DNA of 31,882 nucleotides from contig NZ_DASSWP010000079.1 of NCBI RefSeq assembly GCF_035704785.1, forward strand, positions 1-31,882, in the 5' to 3' direction. Positions 16,424 through 24,791 of this stretch are shown in pieces. The position numbers and the translations under genes were made by a program. Position 1 is the stretch's first letter, and each line of letters begins with the position of its first letter. Source of the stretch: Gracilimonas sp035704785. Lineage in GTDB: Bacteria; Bacteroidota; Rhodothermia; Balneolales; Balneolaceae. The notes under the pieces were generated by a model. The model saw nothing but the letters and a program-made list of their open reading frames with translations, had not been told where the DNA came from and did no database searches.

Positions 16424-17646
16424 AGATAGATAGATTTTATTCAGATGTTAGGTCAGTTGTGAAGAATGTAATAATTATTGCATTGGGTTTGACCTTAATC
16501 TCCTCATGTTCCCTTTTTCATGAACCTAAAAAAGATCCTTTAGATTCGGGTGAGATCTGGGCTTCTGCTTACCTTGCTTCATGGCATCATCGTGTGAATG
16601 GGACCGTTGACGGGAAAACCTGGGGGAATCTGTATACTGAAGATATTGACTGGGAAGCATTCACACATCTATTTTACTTTAACTTGCTTCCTAATCCCGA
16701 TGGCACATTACCGCCTGTTATAGACTATGAAAATGTAAATCCTGATCGGGTTATTTCGATTGTTGAATCAGCACACCAACATAATAAACCTATTTTGATA
16801 TCAATTGGTGGTTTTAACAGTAGGGATGAGTTTGTTAGCGCTTTTTCTGATGACAACAGAGATTTTTTTATACAAAATTTAGTGGATTTTGTTAATACCT
16901 GGGGGTTCGATGGAATTGATTTGGACATGCAGCCTCTTGAAGCTACGGATGCGGATGGTGTAATACAGTTTGTAAATCAGCTACATGCTGCACTTCAGGA
17001 TGTGTCTACTCCAATTTTAGATAAGCCATTACTTACAGCTTCTGTGGTAGGAAGTGCTGAAATATATGCTCAGGTTCAGGAAAAATTTGATCAAATAAAT
17101 ATCGCCACTTACAACATGAGCCGGCCGTTTCAAGGATGGGTAACCTGGCATAATACACCGCTGTATAATGGGGGGCATACTTTCCCTATGTCCGGAAATT
17201 TCCCTCTCCCATCAATTGAACTGAAAATGCAAGACTATCTAACTGCAGGTATTGAAAGAAAAAAATTGGGAATAGCAGCAAGTTTTTACGGATACGAATG
17301 GAGTGGAGTGTCGAGCCCAAGAGAAGGCTGGGATAATAATAACGTCCCAACTGTTCCATGGTATGGAGGGACACCATATTTTGAATTAGCTGAGAAGTAT
17401 GATTTAGAAAACCCTTTATGGGATAAGGATGCAAGAGTCCCGTATTTAAGTATAACTGATCCAGAGACTTTTGTCTCTTTTGATAATGTGCGTTCAATAG
17501 AGGAAAAAATAGATTTTGTTAGAAGCGAAGGTCTGGGCGGACTACTAATTTGGGAAATTGCGGGGGGATTCAGGGAAAATGAAGATCCTAATAAAAAAGA
17601 TGTATTGCTTCAAGCCGTTAAAACTAAGTTGAATCAGTTTAATTAA
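16420..17646 (+). CDS. GH18-family lipoprotein with altered catalytic residues (probable glycan-binding pseudoenzyme)
   Basis: A 408-aa lipoprotein with lipobox ISSC at Cys30. The GH18 barrel is recognised by ISIGG (127-131), WGFDGIDLDMQ (161-171), FDQINIATYNM, and LLIWEIAGG near the end. Active GH18 enzymes have DxxDxDxE; here the final Glu is Gln171 (codon CAG at 16930-16932). The downstream Met-x-Tyr-Asp is ATYN, so that Asp is Asn. Both changes are acid to amide, as in experimentally inactivated chitinases and natural chi-lectins. It probably binds, and does not cut, a beta-linked GlcNAc-type polymer at the cell surface, perhaps tethering the EPS. It overlaps the WecA-like gene by four bases. 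Confidence 0.88.
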   Translation: MKIDRFYSDVRSVVKNVIIIALGLTLISSCSLFHEPKKDPLDSGEIWASAYLASWHHRVNGTVDGKTWGNLYTEDIDWEAFTHLFYFNLLPNPDGTLPPVIDYENVNPDRVISIVESAHQHNKPILISIGGFNSRDEFVSAFSDDNRDFFIQNLVDFVNTWGFDGIDLDMQPLEATDADGVIQFVNQLHAALQDVSTPILDKPLLTASVVGSAEIYAQVQEKFDQINIATYNMSRPFQGWVTWHNTPLYNGGHTFPMSGNFPLPSIELKMQDYLTAGIERKKLGIAASFYGYEWSGVSSPREGWDNNNVPTVPWYGGTPYFELAEKYDLENPLWDKDARVPYLSITDPETFVSFDNVRSIEEKIDFVRSEGLGGLLIWEIAGGFRENEDPNKKDVLLQAVKTKLNQFN

Positions 17647-17763
17647 TTTTGAATAGAAAAATATTAAGAGTAAATGGGACTATTTTTTTTAGGGAACATT
17701 TTATTTACAATATCAGTAGTAATAAACTTGGGTGTCTTTAACAGGAAATTTAATACTAATGCC

Positions 17764-18882
17764 ATGCGATATATTATAAGCTCAATTTTTATTGTTCTGA
17801 TTTTTATCCAATGTTCGATAAACAACTCAAAATCTGATGATAAAGGTAATCAAGATGATCTTGGTATGTGGGTTTCCGGTTATGTAGCCAGTTGGAATTA
17901 TAATGTGGGAGGCCATGGAAATTGGGGGAATACCCAACGGGATGAACTGAATTGGGATGCTTTCACTCATGGTATATTTTTTGCCCAAACAATTTCAGGA
18001 TCTACTTGTGCTCCCAATGAAGCTGAAGCCTGGGAAAATGTCTCTCCCGACCGCTTGAATGCTTTTGTGGAGGATGCCAATACCCATGGGGTTCCCGCTA
18101 TCATGTCTTTCGGGGGCGCCGGTAATGAAGCCTTCGCAGAGTGCATTGAAAATCAACCGGAAGTCATTGCCAACGGGATCGCTGATTTTGTCGAGCAGTG
18201 GGGATTTGACGGGGCAGATATTGATCCTGAGCCCGCTCCTCAACCCGAAAGCTTCCAGGTTTTTATGCAGCACCTTCGTGACCGGCTCCCGGATGCGATA
18301 ATGACCGGGGCTGCCATGTCAGGAGCCGATGACGCCTTTGCTGCTACCCACGAACATTTTGACCAGATCAATATTATGAGCTACGATCTCTCCGGAGCCT
18401 GGCAGGGGTGGTACAGCTGGCACAACTCCGCTGTATACAATCCATCCGGGGGAAGTGAGGTGGTGACAATTCCCGGCTCCGGTACTGAATATCCTAATAT
18501 CGAGCAATTGGTGAACCGGTTTCACCAGGCCGGGATCCCCCTTGAAAAACTAGGTTTTGGCATTGACCTGTACGGGTATGTGTGGACGGGAGTGAATGCC
18601 CCGCAACAAGATGCGGACGGAGCCACACGGAGGTTTGGAGAAACCAGCTATGATGATCTGGTGGATGAATTCCCGGGTATTGCAAGTAACCCGCAGTGGG
18701 ATGAACAGGCACAGGCGGCATGGTATGGCACCGACGACCAGTTTGTAAGCTTTGATAACGAGCAAACTATCGATGCAAAGTTTGACTATGCACGGTCAAA
18801 AGGTGTAGGGGGTATGATTGTTTGGGAGATAACCGGATCCGAAGGTCTAACCTCACATATTGCAAACAAGATCAGAAACTAA
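17764..18882 (+). CDS. GH18-family lipoprotein with intact catalytic motif
   Basis: About 372 aa from ATG 17764; an in-frame ATG at 17674 would put 30 extra residues before the lipoprotein signal, so the later start is preferred. The lipobox is FIQC with Cys17. GH18 motifs are complete: IMSFGG (about 113-118), WGFDGADIDPE (146-156, catalytic Glu156, codon GAG at 18229-18231), INIMSYDL and MIVWEITG. It should hydrolyse a GlcNAc-containing polymer with retention, acting from the cell envelope, perhaps trimming or releasing the EPS. It is a tandem paralogue of the preceding gene (shared ASW, WGN, DAFTH blocks), yet from roughly 17860 onwards its DNA is visibly richer in G+C than that of its neighbours, suggesting a different history. 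Confidence 0.88.
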   Translation: MRYIISSIFIVLIFIQCSINNSKSDDKGNQDDLGMWVSGYVASWNYNVGGHGNWGNTQRDELNWDAFTHGIFFAQTISGSTCAPNEAEAWENVSPDRLNAFVEDANTHGVPAIMSFGGAGNEAFAECIENQPEVIANGIADFVEQWGFDGADIDPEPAPQPESFQVFMQHLRDRLPDAIMTGAAMSGADDAFAATHEHFDQINIMSYDLSGAWQGWYSWHNSAVYNPSGGSEVVTIPGSGTEYPNIEQLVNRFHQAGIPLEKLGFGIDLYGYVWTGVNAPQQDADGATRRFGETSYDDLVDEFPGIASNPQWDEQAQAAWYGTDDQFVSFDNEQTIDAKFDYARSKGVGGMIVWEITGSEGLTSHIANKIRN

Positions 18883-18917
18883 CACGCATTGAACTACAAA
18901 AAACTAAAAGGTACTAC

Positions 18918-19919
18918 CTAATGGATGGTATCGTATTTTTGTAATTTATTATGTAGAGTTTTTCTGCTAAAGCCCAATATATTGGCAGCTTCAGATTTAT
19001 TATTGTTAACAGAAGTCAGAGTTTGTCTAATAACTTTCTTTTCGATTTCATCTAATGATGTGCCTATCTCAACCTCTATATAATTTCTGTTTGCTGAACT
19101 TTCTGAATTTGTTTGCCTGTTTTCAGATAGTTGGGCAGATTGAGAAGAAATGTGATTTGGAAGTATTTCCTTATTGATTCTTCCGTTATTAGATAAGACT
19201 ACACACCTTTCTATGATATTTTTTAGTTCTCTAACATTTCCCGGCCAGTTATAGTTTTTGAGAGCTCTAATGCACTCTTCTTCTATATAAAGCTTTTCAA
19301 TACCATATTTTTCAGAAAATAATTTTAAAAAATGGTCTGTAAGCAGTGGAATATCCACTCGTCTATGCCTTAAAGCTGGCACATACAATTCAATTACGTT
19401 TAAACGATAAAAGAGATCTTCTCTAAAATCACCTGATTTTATAGAATCGTGCAGGATGATATTAGTGGCGGAAATTATTCTTACGTCTACTTTTACCTCT
19501 TCTTTCCCCCCCAGCCGCCGAAAAGTTTGATATTCTACAGCACGAAGCAACTTGACTTGGGCTCTTGGGGAAAGTTCTCCTAATTCATCTAAGAAAAGTG
19601 TTCCACCATTCGCTAATTCGAAAGCTCCTTCTTTTGTTTTTTCAGCTCCTGTAAAAGCTCCCTGTTCGTATCCAAAGAGCTCGCTTTCTATCAGGTCATC
19701 AGGAATAGCTCCACAATTTACAGTAACAAATGGTTTTATTGCTACTACTTCTTTTGGTGCAGAGTTGTTGTGAATAAAGTTAGCCAAAACCTCTTTTCCG
19801 GTTCCATTTTCTCCGGTAATTAAAACAGGAACACGAGCTTTTGCAATAACCAAAGCTTTGCGTTTGATCTCCTCGACCTCCGGATTTTGTGTAATCCATG
19901 CAGTATTATTGCTCGACAT
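18918..19919 (-). CDS. Sigma54-dependent transcriptional activator (AAA+ plus Fis HTH, no sensor domain)
   Basis: About 333 aa. The AAA+ domain fills most of the protein: Walker A GENGTGKE (36-43), the sigma54-contacting GAFTGA (87-92), Walker B GTLFLDEL (106-113), the arginine-finger region FREDLFYRLN, and NWPGNVRELKNIIERC. A Fis-type helix-turn-helix closes the protein (KSEAANILGFSRKTLHNKLQ). There is no receiver, GAF or PAS domain at the N-terminus, so the signal must come through a partner or control is by level. It converges on the GH18 genes with 35 bp between the stops and is the obvious candidate to drive the divergent EPS promoters. ATG 19919 is chosen for its Shine-Dalgarno; a TTG at 19931 is in frame. 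Confidence 0.93.
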   Translation of the reverse strand: MSSNNTAWITQNPEVEEIKRKALVIAKARVPVLITGENGTGKEVLANFIHNNSAPKEVVAIKPFVTVNCGAIPDDLIESELFGYEQGAFTGAEKTKEGAFELANGGTLFLDELGELSPRAQVKLLRAVEYQTFRRLGGKEEVKVDVRIISATNIILHDSIKSGDFREDLFYRLNVIELYVPALRHRRVDIPLLTDHFLKLFSEKYGIEKLYIEEECIRALKNYNWPGNVRELKNIIERCVVLSNNGRINKEILPNHISSQSAQLSENRQTNSESSANRNYIEVEIGTSLDEIEKKVIRQTLTSVNNNKSEAANILGFSRKTLHNKLQKYDTIH

Positions 19920-19924
19920 AATAT

Positions 19925-19929
19925 CTCCC
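19925..19929 (-). promoter_or_regulatory. Shine-Dalgarno GGGAG deciding the activator start
   Basis: On the minus strand GGGAG is followed by five bases and then ATG at 19919-19917. This favours that ATG over the TTG at 19931, which would place the sequence inside the gene. Confidence 0.7.
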
Positions 19930-20015
19930 AAACACAGAAGTATTATCTATAGTACTTATACCCATATAAAATTCCCCAAAACTTAAAAAGCCTAAAACTA
20001 TTCTGACTCATGCGT

Positions 20016-20036
20016 AACAGCTACCCAAAAGCTGTT
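20016..20036. repeat. Inverted repeat upstream of the sigma54 activator gene
   Basis: AACAGCT and AGCTGTT are perfect 7-bp arms separated by seven bases; weaker GCGT/ACGC arms lie outside them. It sits about 100 bp upstream of the activator start and could be an operator or a small RNA hairpin. No T-run follows. Confidence 0.4.
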
Positions 20037-20124
20037 TGCCAACGCAGTGGATGAACGTATAACAAATTGAGGAAATGTCACATGAGAATTTTTTAATATT
20101 TAGTATTGGTGATATTTGGAAAGT

Positions 20125-21690
20125 TCACACAAAGAAAATAACCATTCCTGCATATGAAATGACGGCAAGGGTTCCGGCGAGAATTGCGAGTGGGAACTGA
20201 GTCTGAACGTGGTCCATCAGATCGCAACCGGTGGCGAGTGAGGAGAGGATTGTGGTGTCAGAAATGGGCGAACATTGGTCTCCAAAAACGGAGCCGCCAA
20301 TTACTGCTGAGAAGCAGAGGGTGAGGAAAAATGGATCGGGTATTACAGCCCATGCCAATGGGATAGCTACGGGGAATACTACTGCATATGTACCCCATGA
20401 TGTGCCGGTAGAAAATGCAATAAGCATACATAAGATCATCAATAAGCCGGGCAGCAGAAATGGAGGGATAACATCACCTACCAAGTCAACCACATATGGT
20501 GCGGTTCCGACAGCATCTGCTACTTCTTTGAGGGTTACAGCCAGTGCTAGAATTATGGCGCCAATGGTTACTCCCTTACAACCATCAATAAATCCGTCAA
20601 TTACTTCCTGAAGTTTCATCCCCTTTGTAAGAGCAATTCCAAAGCCAACCAATACTGCCAGAATAAAAGCTTCGGCTATAAGTAAAATTGCATTCTCTCC
20701 CATATTCAAGAAAAACCGGGTTACGATATATGGAATGATGGCAACGCCAAGCAGCGTGCCAATGGGGCCAAAAAAATCAATTAATCCCGGGTTATAGTTT
20801 TCGGGTATTTTGCTTTGCGTAAGTTCATCGGCGGCCATGGGTGTTGCGCCTTCACGGTCGAGTCCATTTCCGGAACGAGCCCGTTTTATTGCAGCCCTCA
20901 TTTTTTTTCCGGGAACGTAAGGAAATTTATCCCATGCAAAAAGAAGAGTAATCAAAATGGCGAAGATGGCATAAAAGTTATAAGGAAGTGCGGTAAAGAA
21001 AAATGCGATGCTTTCCTGCGTAGTTTCGAACATGGGTAAGGTGCCGATGATCAAACCACCCACATAGAAAGGCCAAACGTTAAACGGGATAAGTGTTGCT
21101 GCAGGGGAAGCTGTGGAATCTACCATGTAGGCTAATTCTTCATGAGATACCCGGTGTTTATCTGCAATGGGCCGTACGGTAGCTCCTGTTAGAACGGTAC
21201 TGATTGTTCCTCCCTGATGGAAAATGAGTCCCATCATCCACGTAAAGAATTTTGCTGTTTGAGGTCCTCGTACCATTTTTTCACTGGCCCATGCGGCAAA
21301 TTTCTCGGCTCCACCGGTGCGGGTCCAGATACCGATCAAACCACCTAGTGCCCATAAGTACACAATAATGATCAGAGCAAAACTCTCGGTTCCTACTGAA
21401 GGAATAAGAAAATCCTGAACAATATTGAGCTGGCCTGAGATGACTCCTCCCAGACAGATACCAATAAAAAGAGAACTCACCACTTCCCGTGTATAGAAAG
21501 CTAAAACAATAGCGAACAACGGTGGCATAATAGACCAAAAACCATAGTGACCATTTTGCTCTGGAAATAACTCATAGGTTCCGGCGTATACCCCGGCTAT
21601 AATTAGAGCAAATATCGCCCCCACTCCAATTTTTCGTCGTGTCTCAGGGTCTTGCCATTTCTTTTTAGTTCCGGCGAAGTCATTGCTCAT
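20125..21690 (-). CDS. NhaC-family Na+/H+ antiporter
   Basis: A 521-aa polytopic inner-membrane protein with about 11-12 hydrophobic segments. NhaC-type signatures include WSIMPPLFAIVLAFYTREVVSSLFIGICLGG near the N-terminus, HQGGTISTVLTGATVRPIADKHRVSHEELAYMVDSTASPAATLIPFN in the middle, and FSTGTSWGTYAVVFPVAIPLA followed by GGSVFGDQCSPISDTTILSS near the C-terminus. The family exchanges sodium for protons (some members carry lactate/malate or amino acids), fitting a marine lifestyle. The gene is monocistronic in appearance: about 95 bp separate its ATG from a terminator serving the gene upstream. Confidence 0.93.
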   Translation of the reverse strand: MSNDFAGTKKKWQDPETRRKIGVGAIFALIIAGVYAGTYELFPEQNGHYGFWSIMPPLFAIVLAFYTREVVSSLFIGICLGGVISGQLNIVQDFLIPSVGTESFALIIIVYLWALGGLIGIWTRTGGAEKFAAWASEKMVRGPQTAKFFTWMMGLIFHQGGTISTVLTGATVRPIADKHRVSHEELAYMVDSTASPAATLIPFNVWPFYVGGLIIGTLPMFETTQESIAFFFTALPYNFYAIFAILITLLFAWDKFPYVPGKKMRAAIKRARSGNGLDREGATPMAADELTQSKIPENYNPGLIDFFGPIGTLLGVAIIPYIVTRFFLNMGENAILLIAEAFILAVLVGFGIALTKGMKLQEVIDGFIDGCKGVTIGAIILALAVTLKEVADAVGTAPYVVDLVGDVIPPFLLPGLLMILCMLIAFSTGTSWGTYAVVFPVAIPLAWAVIPDPFFLTLCFSAVIGGSVFGDQCSPISDTTILSSLATGCDLMDHVQTQFPLAILAGTLAVISYAGMVIFFV

Positions 21691-21784
21691 AGATTTTTAT
21701 AGGTTGCTTATTGTGCATTGGATGGTAGCAAATGAAGGTAATAATGCCAAAAGTATATCGATTTTAATCCAATCTTTCCTAAAA

Positions 21785-21813
21785 CAAAAAAAGGCGCATC
21801 TTTTGATGCGCCT
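21785..21813 (-). terminator. Intrinsic terminator of the DEAD-box-like gene
   Basis: Read leftwards, AGGCGCATC pairs perfectly with GATGCGCCT around a four-base loop, followed by a run of seven T. It lies about 32 bp after the stop at 21845. Confidence 0.92.
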
Positions 21814-21844
21814 CTGCAATAATCAAATGATCAGAATAAGAGGA

Positions 21845-23455
21845 TCAATCAAATAATTTCTTGATCCAGCCAAAAGCTCCATCTGATTTTCCGGGGCTCG
21901 GGCGTTTACTCTTCCCTTTACCATCCTTACCGCCGGAAAGTCCATCATAAGTTGGACGAGGCAGTCCATTACCATTTGATGATTCTTCTTTTTTAGGCTT
22001 TTTACGGCGCTTTCGATCCCGGTCGTCATTGCTTTTCTTGTTACGACCTTGATCTTTATTCTTCGAGCTTTTCTTTTTCTTACTCTTGTCAGGCTCTTTG
22101 CCGCGACTTTTCTTTTCCTTCACTTCTTCGGGAAGGGGGAGTTCGGTTGGGGCATAACCCACTTTTTTAACGATCTCGTCGATATCATCTTTATCCATCT
22201 TGGAAACAAGCGATACAATACGTGCAGCTTTGCCTTTACCCACCAATTCGGCGCGATATTTATATTCCTCTACCTCATCGGGTACATCGTAGTTGATGAC
22301 CTGTTTAACCTCATCCAGCTCGACTTCGGTAGCTGATAATCCTCCAACCAGCAAAATCTTCATCTCGCCGGAAGTGAATTTACCAAAGCGTTCTTCATAG
22401 TATTCTTCCTTGAGGCCTTCGTTGATACTCACCACTCCCCATCCTTTTTTGCGAATAATGCGAAACAGACGGTCGGTTGTTCTTTTAGAAGCAGCGAACA
22501 CTACAATCTTGTCGGTCAGTGTTTTTTCCAGATGAGCAAGTAATGTTGAGATCTTAGCTCTTGGCGGCACGTAAATATAAGCCTGAGTCAGATCTTCAGG
22601 AACGGGATCAGGGTCTTCTGCTTCACTATCCTGATCTTTAGCCTGAGTTTCTTCTTTTTCTTTCGGTTCGTCATCCTTTTTCTCTTCGGGGTTCAGAACC
22701 ACGCTTACGCTCGCTTTTTTCAGCTTGCGGTTAACTTCTCCTTGATCAAGTTCAAAGTCCTCTTCTTTATGATCATGAGAGGAAGCTTTCTCTTCTGAAT
22801 CAGAATTTTTTTCAGGATTTGGATCGGAAGATTTAGCCTCATCAAATCCAATTACTACTGAATCTTTTAGCAGAAGATCGGAAAGCTGCTGCGTAGCTTT
22901 GTTGTTGGACTCAGAAAAAATGAGTGATTGAGGAGTTCCTTCCACATACTTCATTATATCCTTAACCCGGCTAACCAGGTTGTAGTTTTCCATGCCGTGG
23001 GCCTCATCAATAATGATAAGATCTACGTTAGGAAGCGTTAGCTTGTGATTCTCCAGTATTTCAATCAGCCGGCCGGGATTTGCTATCACAACCGGTGCCC
23101 CATCTTTAATAGCTTGTTCTTGCTCTGTGCGAATTCCTTTCATGGAAAGTGCCGCACTGCTGATCTGTGCATGATAACCCATGCCCCAAACCTTTTCGTC
23201 TATTTCCTTAACTCGCTCAATAGATGGTGTTAATATTAAAACTCGTGTGCCAGAAACCTCTCCGTTGGTCGTTAGTTTTTGTAATGCAGGTATCAAAAAT
23301 ACTCCATCATCACCGGCTTCATGTTTTACAAGCATATGTTTGCCTTGTAGTGCCGGTGGAATAACTTCATTCTGGAGAGGTGTGGGTTGTTCAATTCGTA
23401 CGTCGGCCAGCCCGCTCAATAGTTCGGGGCTTAAGCCAAATTCTTCAAAAGACAA
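21845..23455 (-). CDS. DEAD-box helicase-like protein with degenerate ATPase motifs
   Basis: A 536-aa protein starting at TTG 23455. The DEAD-box plan is clear: Q motif F..PTPLQ at 3-28, LTPS (75-78), NPGR (126-129), DEAH (150-153), VVFAASKRTTD (318-328). Yet motif I reads KHEAGDDG (44-51), lacking the Gly-Lys-Thr P-loop; motif III is SES in place of SAT (181-183); motif V is LVGGLSATEVEL with no RGxD; and motif VI is YRAELVGKGKAAR in place of HRxGRxxR. It thus probably neither hydrolyses ATP nor unwinds RNA. A roughly 85-residue acidic insertion (205-290) separates the two RecA lobes, and the C-terminal 100 residues are very basic and low-complexity, suggesting RNA or ribosome binding. Confidence 0.85.
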   Translation of the reverse strand: MSFEEFGLSPELLSGLADVRIEQPTPLQNEVIPPALQGKHMLVKHEAGDDGVFLIPALQKLTTNGEVSGTRVLILTPSIERVKEIDEKVWGMGYHAQISSAALSMKGIRTEQEQAIKDGAPVVIANPGRLIEILENHKLTLPNVDLIIIDEAHGMENYNLVSRVKDIMKYVEGTPQSLIFSESNNKATQQLSDLLLKDSVVIGFDEAKSSDPNPEKNSDSEEKASSHDHKEEDFELDQGEVNRKLKKASVSVVLNPEEKKDDEPKEKEETQAKDQDSEAEDPDPVPEDLTQAYIYVPPRAKISTLLAHLEKTLTDKIVVFAASKRTTDRLFRIIRKKGWGVVSINEGLKEEYYEERFGKFTSGEMKILLVGGLSATEVELDEVKQVINYDVPDEVEEYKYRAELVGKGKAARIVSLVSKMDKDDIDEIVKKVGYAPTELPLPEEVKEKKSRGKEPDKSKKKKSSKNKDQGRNKKSNDDRDRKRRKKPKKEESSNGNGLPRPTYDGLSGGKDGKGKSKRPSPGKSDGAFGWIKKLFD

Positions 23456-23461
23456 TGGTTA

Positions 23462-23467
23462 CACCTC
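23462..23467 (-). promoter_or_regulatory. Shine-Dalgarno GAGGTG supporting a TTG start
   Basis: On the minus strand GAGGTG lies six bases before TTG 23455-23453. The Q motif begins two residues later, so no later start would preserve the domain. This makes the TTG start convincing. Confidence 0.75.
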
Positions 23468-23710
23468 TTTCATTTTTTGGCGTTATAGTTCAATTTTCAA
23501 AGATCATGTCTTTTTACAAAAGACTCTTAAATATACAAAAAATGTGAACTAAGCTCAGGGAATTTGAATATTGTCCATTAAACAGCGAATTATGAGGCAT
23601 ATGGGGGCTCATTGTTAAATCAAACCATTGTAAAAAGCTTTTATGTTGCTGAATTGAAAAGTGATCGGGCGACGGACGGAACCGGTATGCGATTTTAATT
23701 AAAAGGAAGA

Positions 23711-24643
23711 TTATTCGTTGACTTGCGCTGCTTGAGGAGTCGTATTTTTAAAAGAAGCAGAAAAATTTTCTGCTAAGCCTGATTTAACTCCGGTTTGTTT
23801 TAGGTATAGGATGGAGAGTCCTAAGATCAGTAGAATCCCTATAATTCCAATCAGTCCTGCTTCGGGGCCAAAAGCACCACCGGTCCACCATTCCGGTCCA
23901 TCTTGTTGTATTTGAATGACTGAGTTTCGGAATTCCATACCGCTCACCCGAAATCCAAAGATGCCCCCCTGAAAGAAATTCCAGGAGAAGTGAAGGCCAA
24001 TGGAAAGGGCTAATCGCCCGGTAATGATAAAGGGTATGGCAAGCATCACTCCGGCAAGAATAATATTTATAACTGCTGTAAGCGATGCGTTTGGATTACC
24101 TGCATGTAACATCCCAAAAATAGAAGAACTTATGATCACAGCGAAAATAGTAGCTTTCTGCGGAGTAATACTTCCAAAAGTTAATCCTTCTGCAATGTTA
24201 GGAATGAGATAGCCGCGTGCCATCACCTCTTCGTAGAATCCGACCGATATCATTTGTAATAAGAAAAGAGAAAGCGGAATCAGCCAATACCGTGTACCAT
24301 TCCGGTCCCAGCCAAATCCAGTGACTTCAAGTCCATTTGTTAGCCAAAGGGTTATGAAAATTAGTCCCATCACAGATGCAGCAATTACAATCCCTGCAGT
24401 GCATTCTTTAATCCATGTTTTATCAATGGTGAGGCCCGCTTTGGACCATGGCCGCTGATCTACAAACCGGAACATCACATAAAATAAGCCTAAAGCTAAA
24501 ACCGATTGTAAGATGTACTGAACAGGTGCAAGAGGGATAATGAATGGCGCGCTAACCGCTAACGCGAATAGAAAAATGAACAGCAAAATCCGGAAAAGAG
24601 AACGAAGCCGTTGTTCTTCCGGGTTAAAAAATGGATTGATCAT
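23711..24643 (-). CDS. CPBP-family intramembrane metalloprotease (Abi/CAAX-like)
   Basis: A 310-aa membrane protein with about eight hydrophobic segments. The three CPBP motifs are present: EEVMAR (Glu138, Glu139, Arg143), FGMLH (Phe176, His180) and HFSWN (His218, Asn222). Members cleave peptide bonds within the membrane or act in prenyl-protein-like processing, and are also known as bacteriocin self-immunity proteins; the substrate here is unknown. The gene diverges from the SRAP-like gene across 148 bp. Downstream, 23456-23710 contains no recognised gene and only a short AAAAGCTTTT palindrome. Confidence 0.9.
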   Translation of the reverse strand: MINPFFNPEEQRLRSLFRILLFIFLFALAVSAPFIIPLAPVQYILQSVLALGLFYVMFRFVDQRPWSKAGLTIDKTWIKECTAGIVIAASVMGLIFITLWLTNGLEVTGFGWDRNGTRYWLIPLSLFLLQMISVGFYEEVMARGYLIPNIAEGLTFGSITPQKATIFAVIISSSIFGMLHAGNPNASLTAVINIILAGVMLAIPFIITGRLALSIGLHFSWNFFQGGIFGFRVSGMEFRNSVIQIQQDGPEWWTGGAFGPEAGLIGIIGILLILGLSILYLKQTGVKSGLAENFSASFKNTTPQAAQVNE

Positions 24644-24791
24644 AAATCAAAGTGGCTTTAAAGTGGCCATAATGTAGTGAATTTTAGTTTTCTTTAAAGC
24701 GTTAAACCTTTATTAAGGAGGCTGTATTTAAAAAATGCACAATACCTCAGAGATTTCCCGTTAACCGTATAAACCAATTAGTGAGAAAACT

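Noticed and set aside
18883..18917. Terminator between the convergent GH18 and activator genes
   Set aside because: The 35 bp hold no stem with a T-run; any 3' end signals must lie inside the genes or be of another type.
1..19919. Exosortase/PEP-CTERM system
   Set aside because: Several gene types resemble those loci, but no exosortase, PEP-CTERM sorting signal or PrsK-type kinase was found in the window.
19932..20124. Sigma54 promoter for the activator gene itself
   Set aside because: TTGGCAAACAGCTTTT on the minus strand has a -24-like part but no TTGC or TTGA at the right spacing.
20231..20611. 126-codon plus-strand frame opposite the NhaC gene
   Set aside because: It lies wholly antisense to a gene with clear family motifs, its product has no recognisable features, and no start signal stands out.
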